Assembly: GCA_014650475.1 (NCBI GenBank)
Contig: BMVA01000002.1
Span: 655,927 to 719,926, forward strand
DNA from: Streptomyces albogriseolus
Lineage (GTDB): Bacteria; Actinomycetota; Actinomycetes; Streptomycetales; Streptomycetaceae
Direction of reading: 5' to 3'
Length of the DNA: 64,000 nt
Numbering within the stretch: position 1 is the stretch's first letter; every line of letters begins with the position of its first letter. Shown piece by piece: positions 1-7,033 of the stretch. The position numbers were made by a program, and so were the translations under genes. The notes under the pieces were generated by a model that did not search any database, had not been told where the DNA came from, and worked only from the letters and a program-made list of their open reading frames with translations.

Positions 1-2
1 CG

Positions 3-860
3 CAGCGCACCGTGTACGACGCGGGTCACGGCACCGACCTGCCCGGCGAGAAGGCGCGCGGCGAGGGCGAGGAGCCCGGCCAGGACGCCACCGTCAACCG
101 CGCCTACGCCGGTCTCGGCGCCACCTTCGACCTGTTCATGAAGGAGTTCGGCCGGAACTCCATCGACGGCGGCGGGCTGCCGCTGGACGCCACCGTGCAC
201 TACGACCGCGACTACAACAACGCGTTCTGGAACGGCGAGCAGATGGTGTTCGGCGACGGGGACGGCGAGATCTTCCTCGACTTCACCCTCGCCGTCGACG
301 TCATCGGCCACGAACTCGCCCACGGCGTCACGCAGTACACCGCGAACCTCGACTACTTCGGTCAGTCGGGCGCGCTCAACGAGTCGGTGTCGGACGTCTT
401 CGGCGCGCTCATCAAGCAGTACACGCTGGGCCAGACCGCCGAGGAGGCCGACTGGCTGATCGGCGCGGGACTGCTCGCCCCGCGCGTCACCGGCAAGGCG
501 CTGCGCTCGATGAAGGAGCCGGGCACGGCGTACGACGACGACGTGCTCGGCAAGGACCCGCAGCCGGCGACGATGGACGACTACGTCCGCACCGGCCGGG
601 ACAACGGCGGCGTGCACATCAACTCCGGCATCCCCAACCACGCGTTCTACCTGGCGGCCACCACCCTCGGCGGGCACGCCTGGGAGCGCGCCGGACTGAT
701 CTGGTACGACGTGCTGACCGGCGGGGAGCTGGACCAGAACGCGCAGTTCACCGACTTCGCGACGCTCACCGTGAAGGCGGCGCGCGCCCGGTACGGGGAG
801 GGCGCGGAGCTGGTGGCCGTGACCAAGGCATGGGAGCGGGTGGGGGTGCGCACGCTGTAG
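3..860 (+). CDS. Secreted M4 (thermolysin-like) neutral metalloprotease, 3' part
   Basis: The reading frame is open from the window edge, so the start, signal peptide and propeptide lie outside. The 285 visible residues cover the catalytic domain. The HELAH zinc motif is encoded at 309-323, followed by the GALNESVSDVFG helix that carries the third zinc ligand (Glu, about position 378). The later NGGVHINSGIPNHAFYL motif matches the transition-state histidine region of thermolysins. The family is secreted and cleaves extracellular proteins on the amino side of hydrophobic residues. The next gene, 20 bp downstream, looks like its dedicated inhibitor. I am very confident of the family; substrate and role are inferred. 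Confidence 0.95.
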   Translation, partial: QRTVYDAGHGTDLPGEKARGEGEEPGQDATVNRAYAGLGATFDLFMKEFGRNSIDGGGLPLDATVHYDRDYNNAFWNGEQMVFGDGDGEIFLDFTLAVDVIGHELAHGVTQYTANLDYFGQSGALNESVSDVFGALIKQYTLGQTAEEADWLIGAGLLAPRVTGKALRSMKEPGTAYDDDVLGKDPQPATMDDYVRTGRDNGGVHINSGIPNHAFYLAATTLGGHAWERAGLIWYDVLTGGELDQNAQFTDFATLTVKAARARYGEGAELVAVTKAWERVGVRTL

Positions 861-880
861 TTCCGTACTAGACACGGACC

Positions 881-1147
881 ATGCGTATTCAGGTGCGGCG
901 CACGGGCGGCTTCGCGGGGATCGAGCGGCAGGCCGAGGTGGACACCTCGGGGCGGTCCGACGCGGCGGAATGGCACGCCCTGGCCGAGCGGGCCCTGGCG
1001 GCCGGGCGGGCCGCTCCGCCGGCCGGGGTCCCGGACGGGTTCAGCTACACGATCACGGTGGACGGCAGGACGGTGTACTGCGCGGACCCGGGGCTGACGG
1101 AGGAGCAGCGGACGCTGATCCGCCGGGTGCTGAAGGAGGGCGCGTAA
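881..1147 (+). CDS. Emfourin-like protealysin inhibitor
   Basis: This small acidic protein of 88 residues begins MRIQVRRTGGFAGIERQAEV and ends with a GFSYTITVDGRTVYCADPGL segment and a short helix. That pattern is what I know of the emfourin (protealysin inhibitor) family, which binds M4 proteases tightly and is usually encoded next to them. Here it sits 20 bp after the M4 protease stop on the same strand, which supports an operon and a self-protection or fine-tuning role. No signal peptide is visible, so it probably acts in the cytoplasm. There is a single Cys. The ribosome binding site is poor, so translation may be coupled to the protease. Confidence 0.8.
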   Translation: MRIQVRRTGGFAGIERQAEVDTSGRSDAAEWHALAERALAAGRAAPPAGVPDGFSYTITVDGRTVYCADPGLTEEQRTLIRRVLKEGA

Positions 1148-1205
1148 CAAGCCTGTCGTGCCAGGGCGTTGACGTGGCTCGGGCCCGCTGCGGATGATCC
1201 GGGCC

Positions 1206-2516
1206 ATGGCGACGACGAACCCGATCCCCCGTTTCCCGGCCGGCTTCCTGTGGGGTGTGTCGACCTCGGCGCACCAGATCGAGGGGGCCGTCGACGCGCG
1301 CGAGCCGTCGGTGTGGGACCTCTTCACGGCCGAGCCGGGAAGGGTGCGGGACGGCTCGACGGCGGCGGTGGCCTGCGACCACGTCCACCGCCATCGCGAG
1401 GACGTGGCGCTGCTCGCGGACCTGGGCGTGGACGCGTACCGCTTCTCGGTGTCCTGGCCCCGGGTGCGGGCGGAGGGCGGTCTGGACTTCTACAACCGGC
1501 TGGTCGACGACCTGCTGGCGGCGGGGGTGCGGCCGGTGCCGACGCTGTTCCACTGGGACCTGCCGGCGGACCTGGACTGGCTGGAGCGGGACACGGCGGA
1601 GCGGTTCGCGGAGCATGTGGCGGGGGTCGTCGCGCGGCTGGGCGACCGGGTGACGAAGTGGATCACTCTCAACGAGCCCGCCGAGCACACCCTGCTGGGC
1701 CATGCGCTGGGCGTGCACGCGCCGGGCCGGACGCTGCTGTTCGACGCGCTGCCGGTGGCGCACCACCAGCTGCTGGCGCACGGCCTGGCGGTGCGGGCGC
1801 TGCGCGCGGCCGGGGCCTTCGACATCGGCATCGCGAACTCCCACGGCCCGACCTGGCCGGCCTCGGACGACGAGGCGGACGTGGCGGCCGCGGACTTCTA
1901 CGACACGCTGCTGAACCGGCTGTTCGCCGACCCGCTGCTGCTCGGCCGTTACCCGGAGGGCGTCGGGGAGCTGATGCCGGGGGACGTCGAGGCGGATCTG
2001 AAGACCATCGCGGAGCCGATCGACTGGTACGGGATCAACTACTACGCGCCGACGCGGGTGGGTGCGCCGCAGGGCGCGGAGATCGAGTTCGGCGGCGTCC
2101 GCATGCCGGCCGAACTGCCCTTCTCCGTACGGGAGATCGAGGGCTACCCGGTGACGGACTTCGGCTGGCCGGTGGTCCCGGAGGCGCTCACGGAACTCCT
2201 CGCCCTCTTCCATGGGCGCTACGGCGACCAGCTCCCCCCGGTGGTCATCACGGAGAACGGCTGCGCGTACGAGGGCCTGGACGACGCCGACCGCATCACC
2301 TACCTGGACGGCCATGTCCGCGCCCTCCACCGGGCGGTGGAGGCGGGCGTGGACGTCCGCGGCTACTTCGTGTGGTCGCTGCTGGACAACTTCGAGTGGG
2401 CGGAGGGGTACGGCCGCCGCTTCGGCCTGGTCCACGTGGACTTCGGCACACAGCGGCGGACGCCGAAGGCGTCGTACGGCTGGTACAGGGCGTTGCTGCG
2501 GGAGCAGCGCGGCTGA
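1206..2516 (+). CDS. GH1 family beta-glucosidase
   Basis: The protein begins FPAGFLWGVSTSAHQIEG, the standard N-terminus of family 1 glycoside hydrolases. It carries the acid/base glutamate in TLNEP, the nucleophile glutamate in ITENG, and the C-terminal DNFEWAEGYGRRFGL signature. Its length of 436 residues is normal. GH1 enzymes hydrolyse beta-glucosides such as cellobiose with retention of configuration. No secretion signal is seen, so it should act in the cytoplasm on imported disaccharides. An ATG at 1194 would add four residues; neither start has a strong Shine-Dalgarno. It converges on era with only a 19-bp gap. No sugar transporter or LacI regulator adjoins it, so its control is unknown. 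Confidence 0.93.
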   Translation: MATTNPIPRFPAGFLWGVSTSAHQIEGAVDAREPSVWDLFTAEPGRVRDGSTAAVACDHVHRHREDVALLADLGVDAYRFSVSWPRVRAEGGLDFYNRLVDDLLAAGVRPVPTLFHWDLPADLDWLERDTAERFAEHVAGVVARLGDRVTKWITLNEPAEHTLLGHALGVHAPGRTLLFDALPVAHHQLLAHGLAVRALRAAGAFDIGIANSHGPTWPASDDEADVAAADFYDTLLNRLFADPLLLGRYPEGVGELMPGDVEADLKTIAEPIDWYGINYYAPTRVGAPQGAEIEFGGVRMPAELPFSVREIEGYPVTDFGWPVVPEALTELLALFHGRYGDQLPPVVITENGCAYEGLDDADRITYLDGHVRALHRAVEAGVDVRGYFVWSLLDNFEWAEGYGRRFGLVHVDFGTQRRTPKASYGWYRALLREQRG

Positions 2517-2535
2517 CGCCGCGCTTCCGGGTGGG

Positions 2536-3489
2536 TCAGAACCCGAGCCGCCGGAGCTGCTTGGGGTCCCGCTGCCAGTCCTTGGCGACCTTGACGTGGA
2601 GGTCCAGGAAGACGGGCGTTCCGAGGAGCGCCTCGATCTGCTTGCGGGACTTGATGCCGACGTCCTTCAGGCGCTTGCCCTTGGGGCCGATGACGATGCC
2701 CTTCTGGCTGGAGCGCTCGATGTAGAGGTTGGCGTGGATGTCGAGCAGCGGCTTGTCGGCGGGGCGGTCCTCGCGCGGCAGCATCTCCTCGACGACCACG
2801 GCGATGGAGTGCGGCAGCTCGTCGCGCACGCCCTCCAGGGCGGCCTCGCGGATCAGCTCGGCGACCATGACCTGCTCGGGCTCGTCGGTGAGGTCGCCCT
2901 CGGGGTAGAGGGCGGGGCCCTCCGGCATGAGCGGGATCAGCAGGTCGGCGAGCAGGTCGACCTGCTGGCCGGCGGTGGCCGACACCGGGACGATCTCCTG
3001 CCAGGCGATGCCCAGCTCCTTGCCGAGCTGGTCGACGGCGATCAGCTGCTCGGCGAGCGCCTTGCTGTCCACCAGGTCGGTCTTGGTGACGACGGCGATC
3101 TTGGGGGTCTTCTTGATCCCGGCCAGTTCCTTGGCGATGAAGCGGTCGCCGGGGCCGATCTTCTGGTCGGCGGGCAGGCAGAACCCGATCACGTCGACCT
3201 CGGCCCAGGTGGTCCGCACGACGTCGTTGAGCCGCTCCCCCAGCAGGGTGCGGGGCTTGTGCAGCCCCGGGGTGTCCACCAGCACGAGCTGCGCGTCCGG
3301 CCGGTGCACGATGCCGCGCACGGTGTGCCGGGTGGTCTGCGGCCGGTTCGAGGTGATCGCCACCTTCTGCCCGACCAGAGCGTTCGTGAGGGTGGACTTG
3401 CCCGCGTTGGGCCGGCCCACGAAGCAGGCGAAACCGGCCCGGTGAACGGCGTCGGCCGGCTGCTCGGATGACTGGGTACGAACACTCAT
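2536..3489 (-). CDS. era: GTPase Era
   Basis: Era binds 16S rRNA and assists late 30S subunit assembly. The 317-residue protein has a Ras-like G domain with P-loop GRPNAGKS at residues 25-32, the NRPQTTRHTVRG switch region, the DTPG motif and TKTD. A C-terminal KH domain contains VIGPKGKRLKDVG. I chose the ATG at 3489 because GGGAG lies about ten bases upstream; an ATG at 3498 is too close to that site. It is the last gene of a minus-strand run that also holds ybeY and phoH-like genes, as in other actinomycetes. A strong hairpin separates it from the secreted-protein gene just upstream. Confidence 0.97.
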   Translation of the reverse strand: MSVRTQSSEQPADAVHRAGFACFVGRPNAGKSTLTNALVGQKVAITSNRPQTTRHTVRGIVHRPDAQLVLVDTPGLHKPRTLLGERLNDVVRTTWAEVDVIGFCLPADQKIGPGDRFIAKELAGIKKTPKIAVVTKTDLVDSKALAEQLIAVDQLGKELGIAWQEIVPVSATAGQQVDLLADLLIPLMPEGPALYPEGDLTDEPEQVMVAELIREAALEGVRDELPHSIAVVVEEMLPREDRPADKPLLDIHANLYIERSSQKGIVIGPKGKRLKDVGIKSRKQIEALLGTPVFLDLHVKVAKDWQRDPKQLRRLGF

Positions 3490-3548
3490 GCCGCCCATTC
3501 TCCCTGATCGCCGAGGCGGCTCCGACCAAGGCGTGCCCGTCCCTGCGC

Positions 3549-3577
3549 GGGCCGGTCACCCGTGCGGTGACCGGCCC
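3549..3577 (-). terminator. Hairpin terminator after the secreted-protein gene
   Basis: A perfect 12-bp inverted repeat, GGGCCGGTCACC/GGTGACCGGCCC, with a 5-base loop lies 20 bp downstream of the stop of the gene at 3597-4076 and upstream of era. It lacks a T-run, as is common in Streptomyces. Confidence 0.7.
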
Positions 3578-3596
3578 GGTCTGTTCGGCGGGTGGA

Positions 3597-4076
3597 TCAG
3601 TCGAACACGAACGGACCCGGTGCCTGCGGAGCCGTTGCCGTGCAGGTGATCGTGATGAAGCCGAAGGCCGTCACCTTGAGGGTGCCGCCGAAGGCTTCCA
3701 GGGTGTCGCCGGGGGCGACCGTGCCGGAGAGGGGGCCCACCTCGAGGGCGTCGCCCGTGGACATCGCCGGGTTCTTCGTGCCCTTGAAGACGACGGTGCC
3801 GCCGCCCTCCTTCACCATCGTCAGCTGCGAGACCAGGGAGTCCTGGCCGATGGAGACCGGGGCGGTGACCGAGGAGGTCTTGAGCGTGATCGTCGCGGAC
3901 GTGCCGCTCTGCGTGGCCGTGAGGGTGGCGTCACCGCCGCCGTAGCTGCCGCAGTCGGCGTTGACGGTCGCCGTTCCGGGCGCCACGGCCGCGGCGGTGG
4001 GGGCGAACGCCAGGCCGCAGACGGCCAGTGCGCCCGCGGCCAGGGACAGACCTGTTCCGAATCGCTTGCCTCTCAT
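3597..4076 (-). CDS. Small secreted protein of unknown function
   Basis: I do not recognise a named family. The 159-residue product has a textbook signal peptide: a basic start MRGKRF, a hydrophobic core, and a likely cleavage after APTAAA near residue 30. The mature part is rich in Gly, Thr and Val with predicted beta character. It has two cysteines (in NADCGSYGGG and ITITCTATAP) placed near its two ends, which could form one disulfide. The ATG at 4076 is supported by AAAGGGAG about ten bases upstream; the longer open frame to 4199 has no such support. It is followed by a strong hairpin, so it is probably its own transcription unit sitting inside the era run. Confidence 0.75.
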   Translation of the reverse strand: MRGKRFGTGLSLAAGALAVCGLAFAPTAAAVAPGTATVNADCGSYGGGDATLTATQSGTSATITLKTSSVTAPVSIGQDSLVSQLTMVKEGGGTVVFKGTKNPAMSTGDALEVGPLSGTVAPGDTLEAFGGTLKVTAFGFITITCTATAPQAPGPFVFD

Positions 4077-4223
4077 TGGATTCCGGCTCCCTTTCGGTGT
4101 GGGGGGCAGATGGGGGTCCGGACCCGCTGCGTGTCCATTGATGCGCGGGAGGCGCCGCGCGACAAGGTGGAAATCTGGCCTAATTACCGCCGGTAACACC
4201 GTGCGGCACGTGGGCTTGTGCGG

Positions 4224-4577
4224 TCAGCCCGCCGTGACCGTCTCACGGACCGTGCCGTCCGGCCCGGCCACCAGCACCGGCGTCTCCGCCCCGCCCAGGT
4301 CCCGTACGGCCGCGCGGTCCTCGTCGGAGGCCGACTCCGCTTCGGTCACCACCGCCGCCGCCTCCAGCGAGGTCGCACCGGACGCCACCGCCATCGCCAC
4401 CGCCGTGCGCAGCGCGCTGAGCTTCAGCGAGTCCAGGGCGACGGTCCCGGCGACGTACGTACGGCCGGTCTCGTCGCGTACGGCCGCGCCCTCGGGCACG
4501 CCGTTGCGGGCCCGGACGGAGCGGGCCAGGGTGACGATCTTGCGGTCCTCGGGGTCGAGGGCGGTGGTGTCGGTCAT
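4224..4577 (-). CDS. Cytidine-deaminase-like protein lacking zinc ligands
   Basis: The 117-residue protein has the size and general layout of a homotetrameric cytidine deaminase: TYVAGTVALDSLKLSALRTAVAMAVASGA resembles the helix that normally carries CAERTA, followed by an AAVVTEAES strand. The catalytic residues are missing. CAE is replaced by SAL, and no PCxxC motif occurs in the C-terminal part. There is no cysteine in the protein at all. It therefore cannot bind zinc in the usual way and is likely a pseudo-enzyme, perhaps a ligand-binding or structural protein. A TATGCT hexamer six bases before the ATG suggests a leaderless transcript. Such genes often precede era in actinomycetes. Confidence 0.7.
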   Translation of the reverse strand: MTDTTALDPEDRKIVTLARSVRARNGVPEGAAVRDETGRTYVAGTVALDSLKLSALRTAVAMAVASGATSLEAAAVVTEAESASDEDRAAVRDLGGAETPVLVAGPDGTVRETVTAG

Positions 4578-4632
4578 GATCCGAGCATAAGGAACGGCCC
4601 GGGGATCATTCCGCGACGGGGGCGGCCACCGC

Positions 4633-4836
4633 TCACGAATCCGCGCAGGGCGCGGACGACGGACCGTCGAGGGCACGGAGGAAGGAGGCCCAGGCGGCCG
4701 GAGTGAGAGCGACGATGTCTCCTCCTCGACGTTTGGAGTCGCGGACGCGGACCTCGACGCCGGTGCAAGCGACCTCGACGCAGTCGTCGACAGCCTTGGA
4801 CGCACGGCTCTTACGCCATGCCCATGACTCAATCAC
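4633..4836 (-). CDS. DUF397 family protein
   Basis: The 67-residue product reads VIESWAWRKSRASK, then DDCVEVA, VRVRDSKRRGGDIVALTPAAWASFL, which is the DUF397 pattern. I set the start at the GTG at 4836 because GGTGGAGG lies about seven bases upstream. DUF397 proteins are encoded beside WhiJ-type XRE regulators in Streptomyces, often in many copies per genome, and some pairs influence development or antibiotic production. This one is 151 bp downstream of such a regulator on the same strand. Biochemical function is unknown; a partner or anti-regulator role has been proposed for related pairs. Confidence 0.85.
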   Translation of the reverse strand: MIESWAWRKSRASKAVDDCVEVACTGVEVRVRDSKRRGGDIVALTPAAWASFLRALDGPSSAPCADS

Positions 4837-4987
4837 CCTCAACCTCCACCCCGGTTGTGGACTGCCGAGCCGGGGTGAGCCCCCGTACAGCCGCCGTGGG
4901 TCACACGGCGGGCCCCCATGCACACGGGCATGACAATTCACGCCAACTTGCCTGTAGGCACGGCAGGTCGGCGACGGCTCCGACCGG

Positions 4988-5884
4988 TCAGTCGGAGTCC
5001 TGCTGCAGCAGCGCCTCCAGTTCGTCTCCCCCTTCCGCGATGCGCTCCGCGAGTCGTCGCAACACCACCTCGACCCCGTCCTTCAGCGCAACATCCTCCA
5101 GCTCCCAGAACCGCTCCAGGTAGCGACGTGTCTCCTCTGCGGAGGTCGACGCGGTGGTCACGCCTCGCGAGTCCTCGACGAAGAGGGCGTCCTCCATTCC
5201 CTCCGCCTCGAACTCGAACAACGTGAACGGTCCCTCGATACCCGGGTGGGAGCCGATGCTGAACGGCAGAATCTGCAGCGAGACGTGCGGACGCTCGGAC
5301 AGCTCGGCCAGGTGCTCCAGCTGCGCTCGCATGACACCCCGTCCCCCCGTCACGCGACGCAGCACGGACTCGTCCAGGACGAAGGAGAACTGGTGCCCCT
5401 CCTGTTCCAGCACTTCCTGACGGGCCAGGCGTGATTCGACGATGCGGTCGGCGCGGTCCTCGGTCATGTTCTTGCCGAACGCACTCATCACGGCCCGCAT
5501 GTACTCCTCGGTCTGCAGCAGACCCGGAAGGACCAGCGACCCGAACTGGCGATGGACCGATGCCGCCGACTCCAGCGCGAGGCGCTGCATGAAGTCCTTG
5601 CTGTACAGGTCGCGGTACTCGGTGAACGGCATGCGCCGACTGCCGCGGGCCATGTCCAGCAGCTCGTCCAGCTTGCGCCGGTCCGTGATCCCGTAGGCGG
5701 CGGCGAGGGGGCGCAGGTCGTTGACCGAGATGCCGACCTCCCCCGCTTCGATCCGGATGAGCTTGGAGGGGCTCCACTCCATCCGGTCGGCGACCTCGCG
5801 TTGCGTCAGGCCGGCGGCCACCCTGGCCTTGCGGAGCTCGGTACGCAGCCGCAGGCGCAGCAATGCCGCACTCTTCACGGGCAT
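4988..5884 (-). CDS. WhiJ-like XRE regulator with DUF5753 sensor domain
   Basis: This 298-residue regulator has an N-terminal helix-turn-helix (about residues 14-70: ELRKARVAAGLTQREVADRM, WSPSKLIRIEAGEVGIS). It is followed by a long C-terminal domain of the DUF5753 type, with LLQTEEYMRAVM, RQEVLEQEGHQFSFVLDESVL and SLQILPFSIGSHPGIEGPF. The ATG at 5884 has GGGGGG about ten bases upstream; ATGs at 5902 and 5914 lack this. Members act as repressors or activators of development and are paired with DUF397 proteins, as here. Upstream lies a 433-bp region with two copies of a 26-bp motif, which may be its operators. The C-terminal domain's ligand is not known. Confidence 0.9.
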   Translation of the reverse strand: MPVKSAALLRLRLRTELRKARVAAGLTQREVADRMEWSPSKLIRIEAGEVGISVNDLRPLAAAYGITDRRKLDELLDMARGSRRMPFTEYRDLYSKDFMQRLALESAASVHRQFGSLVLPGLLQTEEYMRAVMSAFGKNMTEDRADRIVESRLARQEVLEQEGHQFSFVLDESVLRRVTGGRGVMRAQLEHLAELSERPHVSLQILPFSIGSHPGIEGPFTLFEFEAEGMEDALFVEDSRGVTTASTSAEETRRYLERFWELEDVALKDGVEVVLRRLAERIAEGGDELEALLQQDSD

Positions 5885-5916
5885 GATTGCAGCACCCCCC
5901 ATCGAATCCGGCATGG

Positions 5917-5942
5917 TGCAACATAGCAGATACGCATATGGC
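5917..5942 (+). repeat. 26-bp motif, copy 1 (possible operator)
   Basis: It contains ACATAGCAGAT followed by two variable bases and GCAT, and matches the copy at 6064 at 20 of 26 positions in the same orientation. It lies 33 bp upstream of the WhiJ-like start, where an autoregulatory operator would be expected. Confidence 0.6.
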
Positions 5943-6063
5943 TCATCGAGACCTTTCGAGAGGGACGCAGCGGGCCAAGATCTGTGAGTAGCCCCAGGTA
6001 GAGACCTATCACAGCGCGCGCACCTGCGCATATGTGATGCTTGCTCACAGTCAGTCGCCAACT

Positions 6064-6089
6064 TGCGACATAGCAGATTGGCATGCGCC
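6064..6089 (+). repeat. 26-bp motif, copy 2 (possible operator)
   Basis: It has the same core ACATAGCAGATNNGCAT as the copy at 5917, with copy spacing of 147 bp (14 helical turns). It is on the side of the divergent 49-aa gene. Confidence 0.6.
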
Positions 6090-6317
6090 GCATCGCCGAC
6101 TGCCAACAAGCTCTATCCCGAACCGCATCAGTCAGGTTACGCTCTCCAGCGTAACTCTCCATACACGGTCCACTACAGCAGAGGGGGCGAGCAGCCATCA
6201 GAAGCGTCGCCGAGCACAGTGAGCGCAGGTCAAGGCCGTCGGTCCCACTTCCCACACCGCCCGTTCGTGGCTCGCCGGGACTCGGCGGCGGACGGCGGGG
6301 AGAGGAGCGGATCATCG

Positions 6318-6467
6318 ATGTCGGACCGACAGGAACAGGAAGGAGAGCGCCGCCCCGAGCCGACCAAGCGCACATGGGGAGAGCGGGTGGACCTGGCCCT
6401 CCCGCTGATCAACCTCCTCATCGCGATCCACAAGATCGTCGACGAGTGGGTCATGCCCCTCGTGTGA
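6318..6467 (+). CDS. 49-aa peptide with one membrane helix
   Basis: The product starts MSDRQEQEGERRPEPTKRTW, a charged head, then has a hydrophobic helix VDLALPLINLLIAI (about residues 25-38) and a short tail IHKIVDEWVMPLV. I do not know the family. Coding is supported by strong G/C bias at third positions only from 6318 on, by GAGAGGAG upstream of the ATG, and by a terminator hairpin right after the stop. It is divergent from the WhiJ-like/DUF397 pair and shares its regulatory region. WhiJ-type loci often carry a third small gene, so it may belong to the same system, though it does not look like BldB. Confidence 0.6.
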   Translation: MSDRQEQEGERRPEPTKRTWGERVDLALPLINLLIAIHKIVDEWVMPLV

Positions 6468-6476
6468 CAGCAGTCA

Positions 6477-6499
6477 GCCCCGACCTGAGAGGCCGGGGC
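6477..6499 (+). terminator. Hairpin after the 49-aa gene
   Basis: GCCCCG/CGGGGC with an 11-base loop lies 10 bp after the stop at 6467. The stem is short. Confidence 0.4.
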
Positions 6500-6602
6500 C
6501 GAAAACGGCGGACGCCCTGAGAAAAGGACGCTTTCCGCTCCGATTGTCCCTGGCAGGCGTTCCGGAGCGGCGGCGTCCCAGCGCACCGTGAGTACATTCT
6601 GC

Positions 6603-6628
6603 CCCCTCGCCATGACATTGGCGAGGGG
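6603..6628. terminator. Bidirectional terminator hairpin
   Basis: A perfect 10-bp stem, CCCCTCGCCA/TGGCGAGGGG, with a 6-base loop sits between the convergent 49-aa gene and the YjbR gene and can end transcription from both sides. Confidence 0.65.
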
Positions 6629-6673
6629 ACAGTCACGACCGGTCGGCGTGCGCCGGGAGCGCGCGAGCACGCC

Positions 6674-7033
6674 TCACGGACGGTCGAGCCGCAGCCGGTC
6701 CGCTCGCGGAAGGCCGGCGACGACCAGGTCGTAGGAGTCCTCCACCAGCTCCCTGACCAGGCGGTCCGGGAGGGCGCCGTCCACCGTCACCGTGTTCCAG
6801 TGGCGTTTGTTCATGTGCCAGCCGGGGACGATCAGGTCCGGGTGCTCGGCGCGGAGGCGGAGTGCGTCCTGCGGGTCGCACTTGAGGTTGACCTTGAGCG
6901 GGCGCGCGTCCAGGTCCGTCAGGGCGAACATCTTCCCCAGCACCTTGAAGACCGAGGTCTCCGCGTTGAAGGGGAACTCCTCCACCGCCGCGTTGAAGGA
7001 CAGGCAGAGGGCGCGAAGCCGCTCAGGGGTCAC
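6674..7033 (-). CDS. MmcQ/YjbR family protein
   Basis: The 119-residue protein shows the YjbR (cyaY-like fold, double-wing) pattern: FPFNAETSVFKVLGKMFAL, LKVNLKCDPQDALRLRAEHPDLIVPGWHMNKRHWNTV and a C-terminal LVRELVEDSYDLVVAGL helix. These proteins are thought to bind DNA non-specifically, but their role is unclear. The GTG start at 7033 overlaps the TGA of the CNNM/CBS gene in a GTGA tetramer, so translation is coupled. It is the last gene of the phoH–ybeY–CNNM run. Confidence 0.88.
   Translation of the reverse strand: MTPERLRALCLSFNAAVEEFPFNAETSVFKVLGKMFALTDLDARPLKVNLKCDPQDALRLRAEHPDLIVPGWHMNKRHWNTVTVDGALPDRLVRELVEDSYDLVVAGLPRADRLRLDRP

Larger units (their letters stand above)
5885..6317. 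promoter_or_regulatory. Divergent regulatory region, WhiJ-like gene / 49-aa peptide gene
   Basis: This 433-bp stretch has no convincing gene and is visibly less GC-rich than its neighbours. It holds two copies of a 26-bp motif (5917-5942 and 6064-6089), a further GCGCATATGTGATGC stretch near 6025, and AT-rich hexamers that could be promoters for both directions. Open frames that cross it (for example 6063-6467) have poor codon bias before 6318. Confidence 0.5.

Noticed and set aside
4988-6467. A prophage or integrative element
   Set aside because: No integrase, tRNA-derived att sites or phage genes are found; only a regulator unit can be supported.
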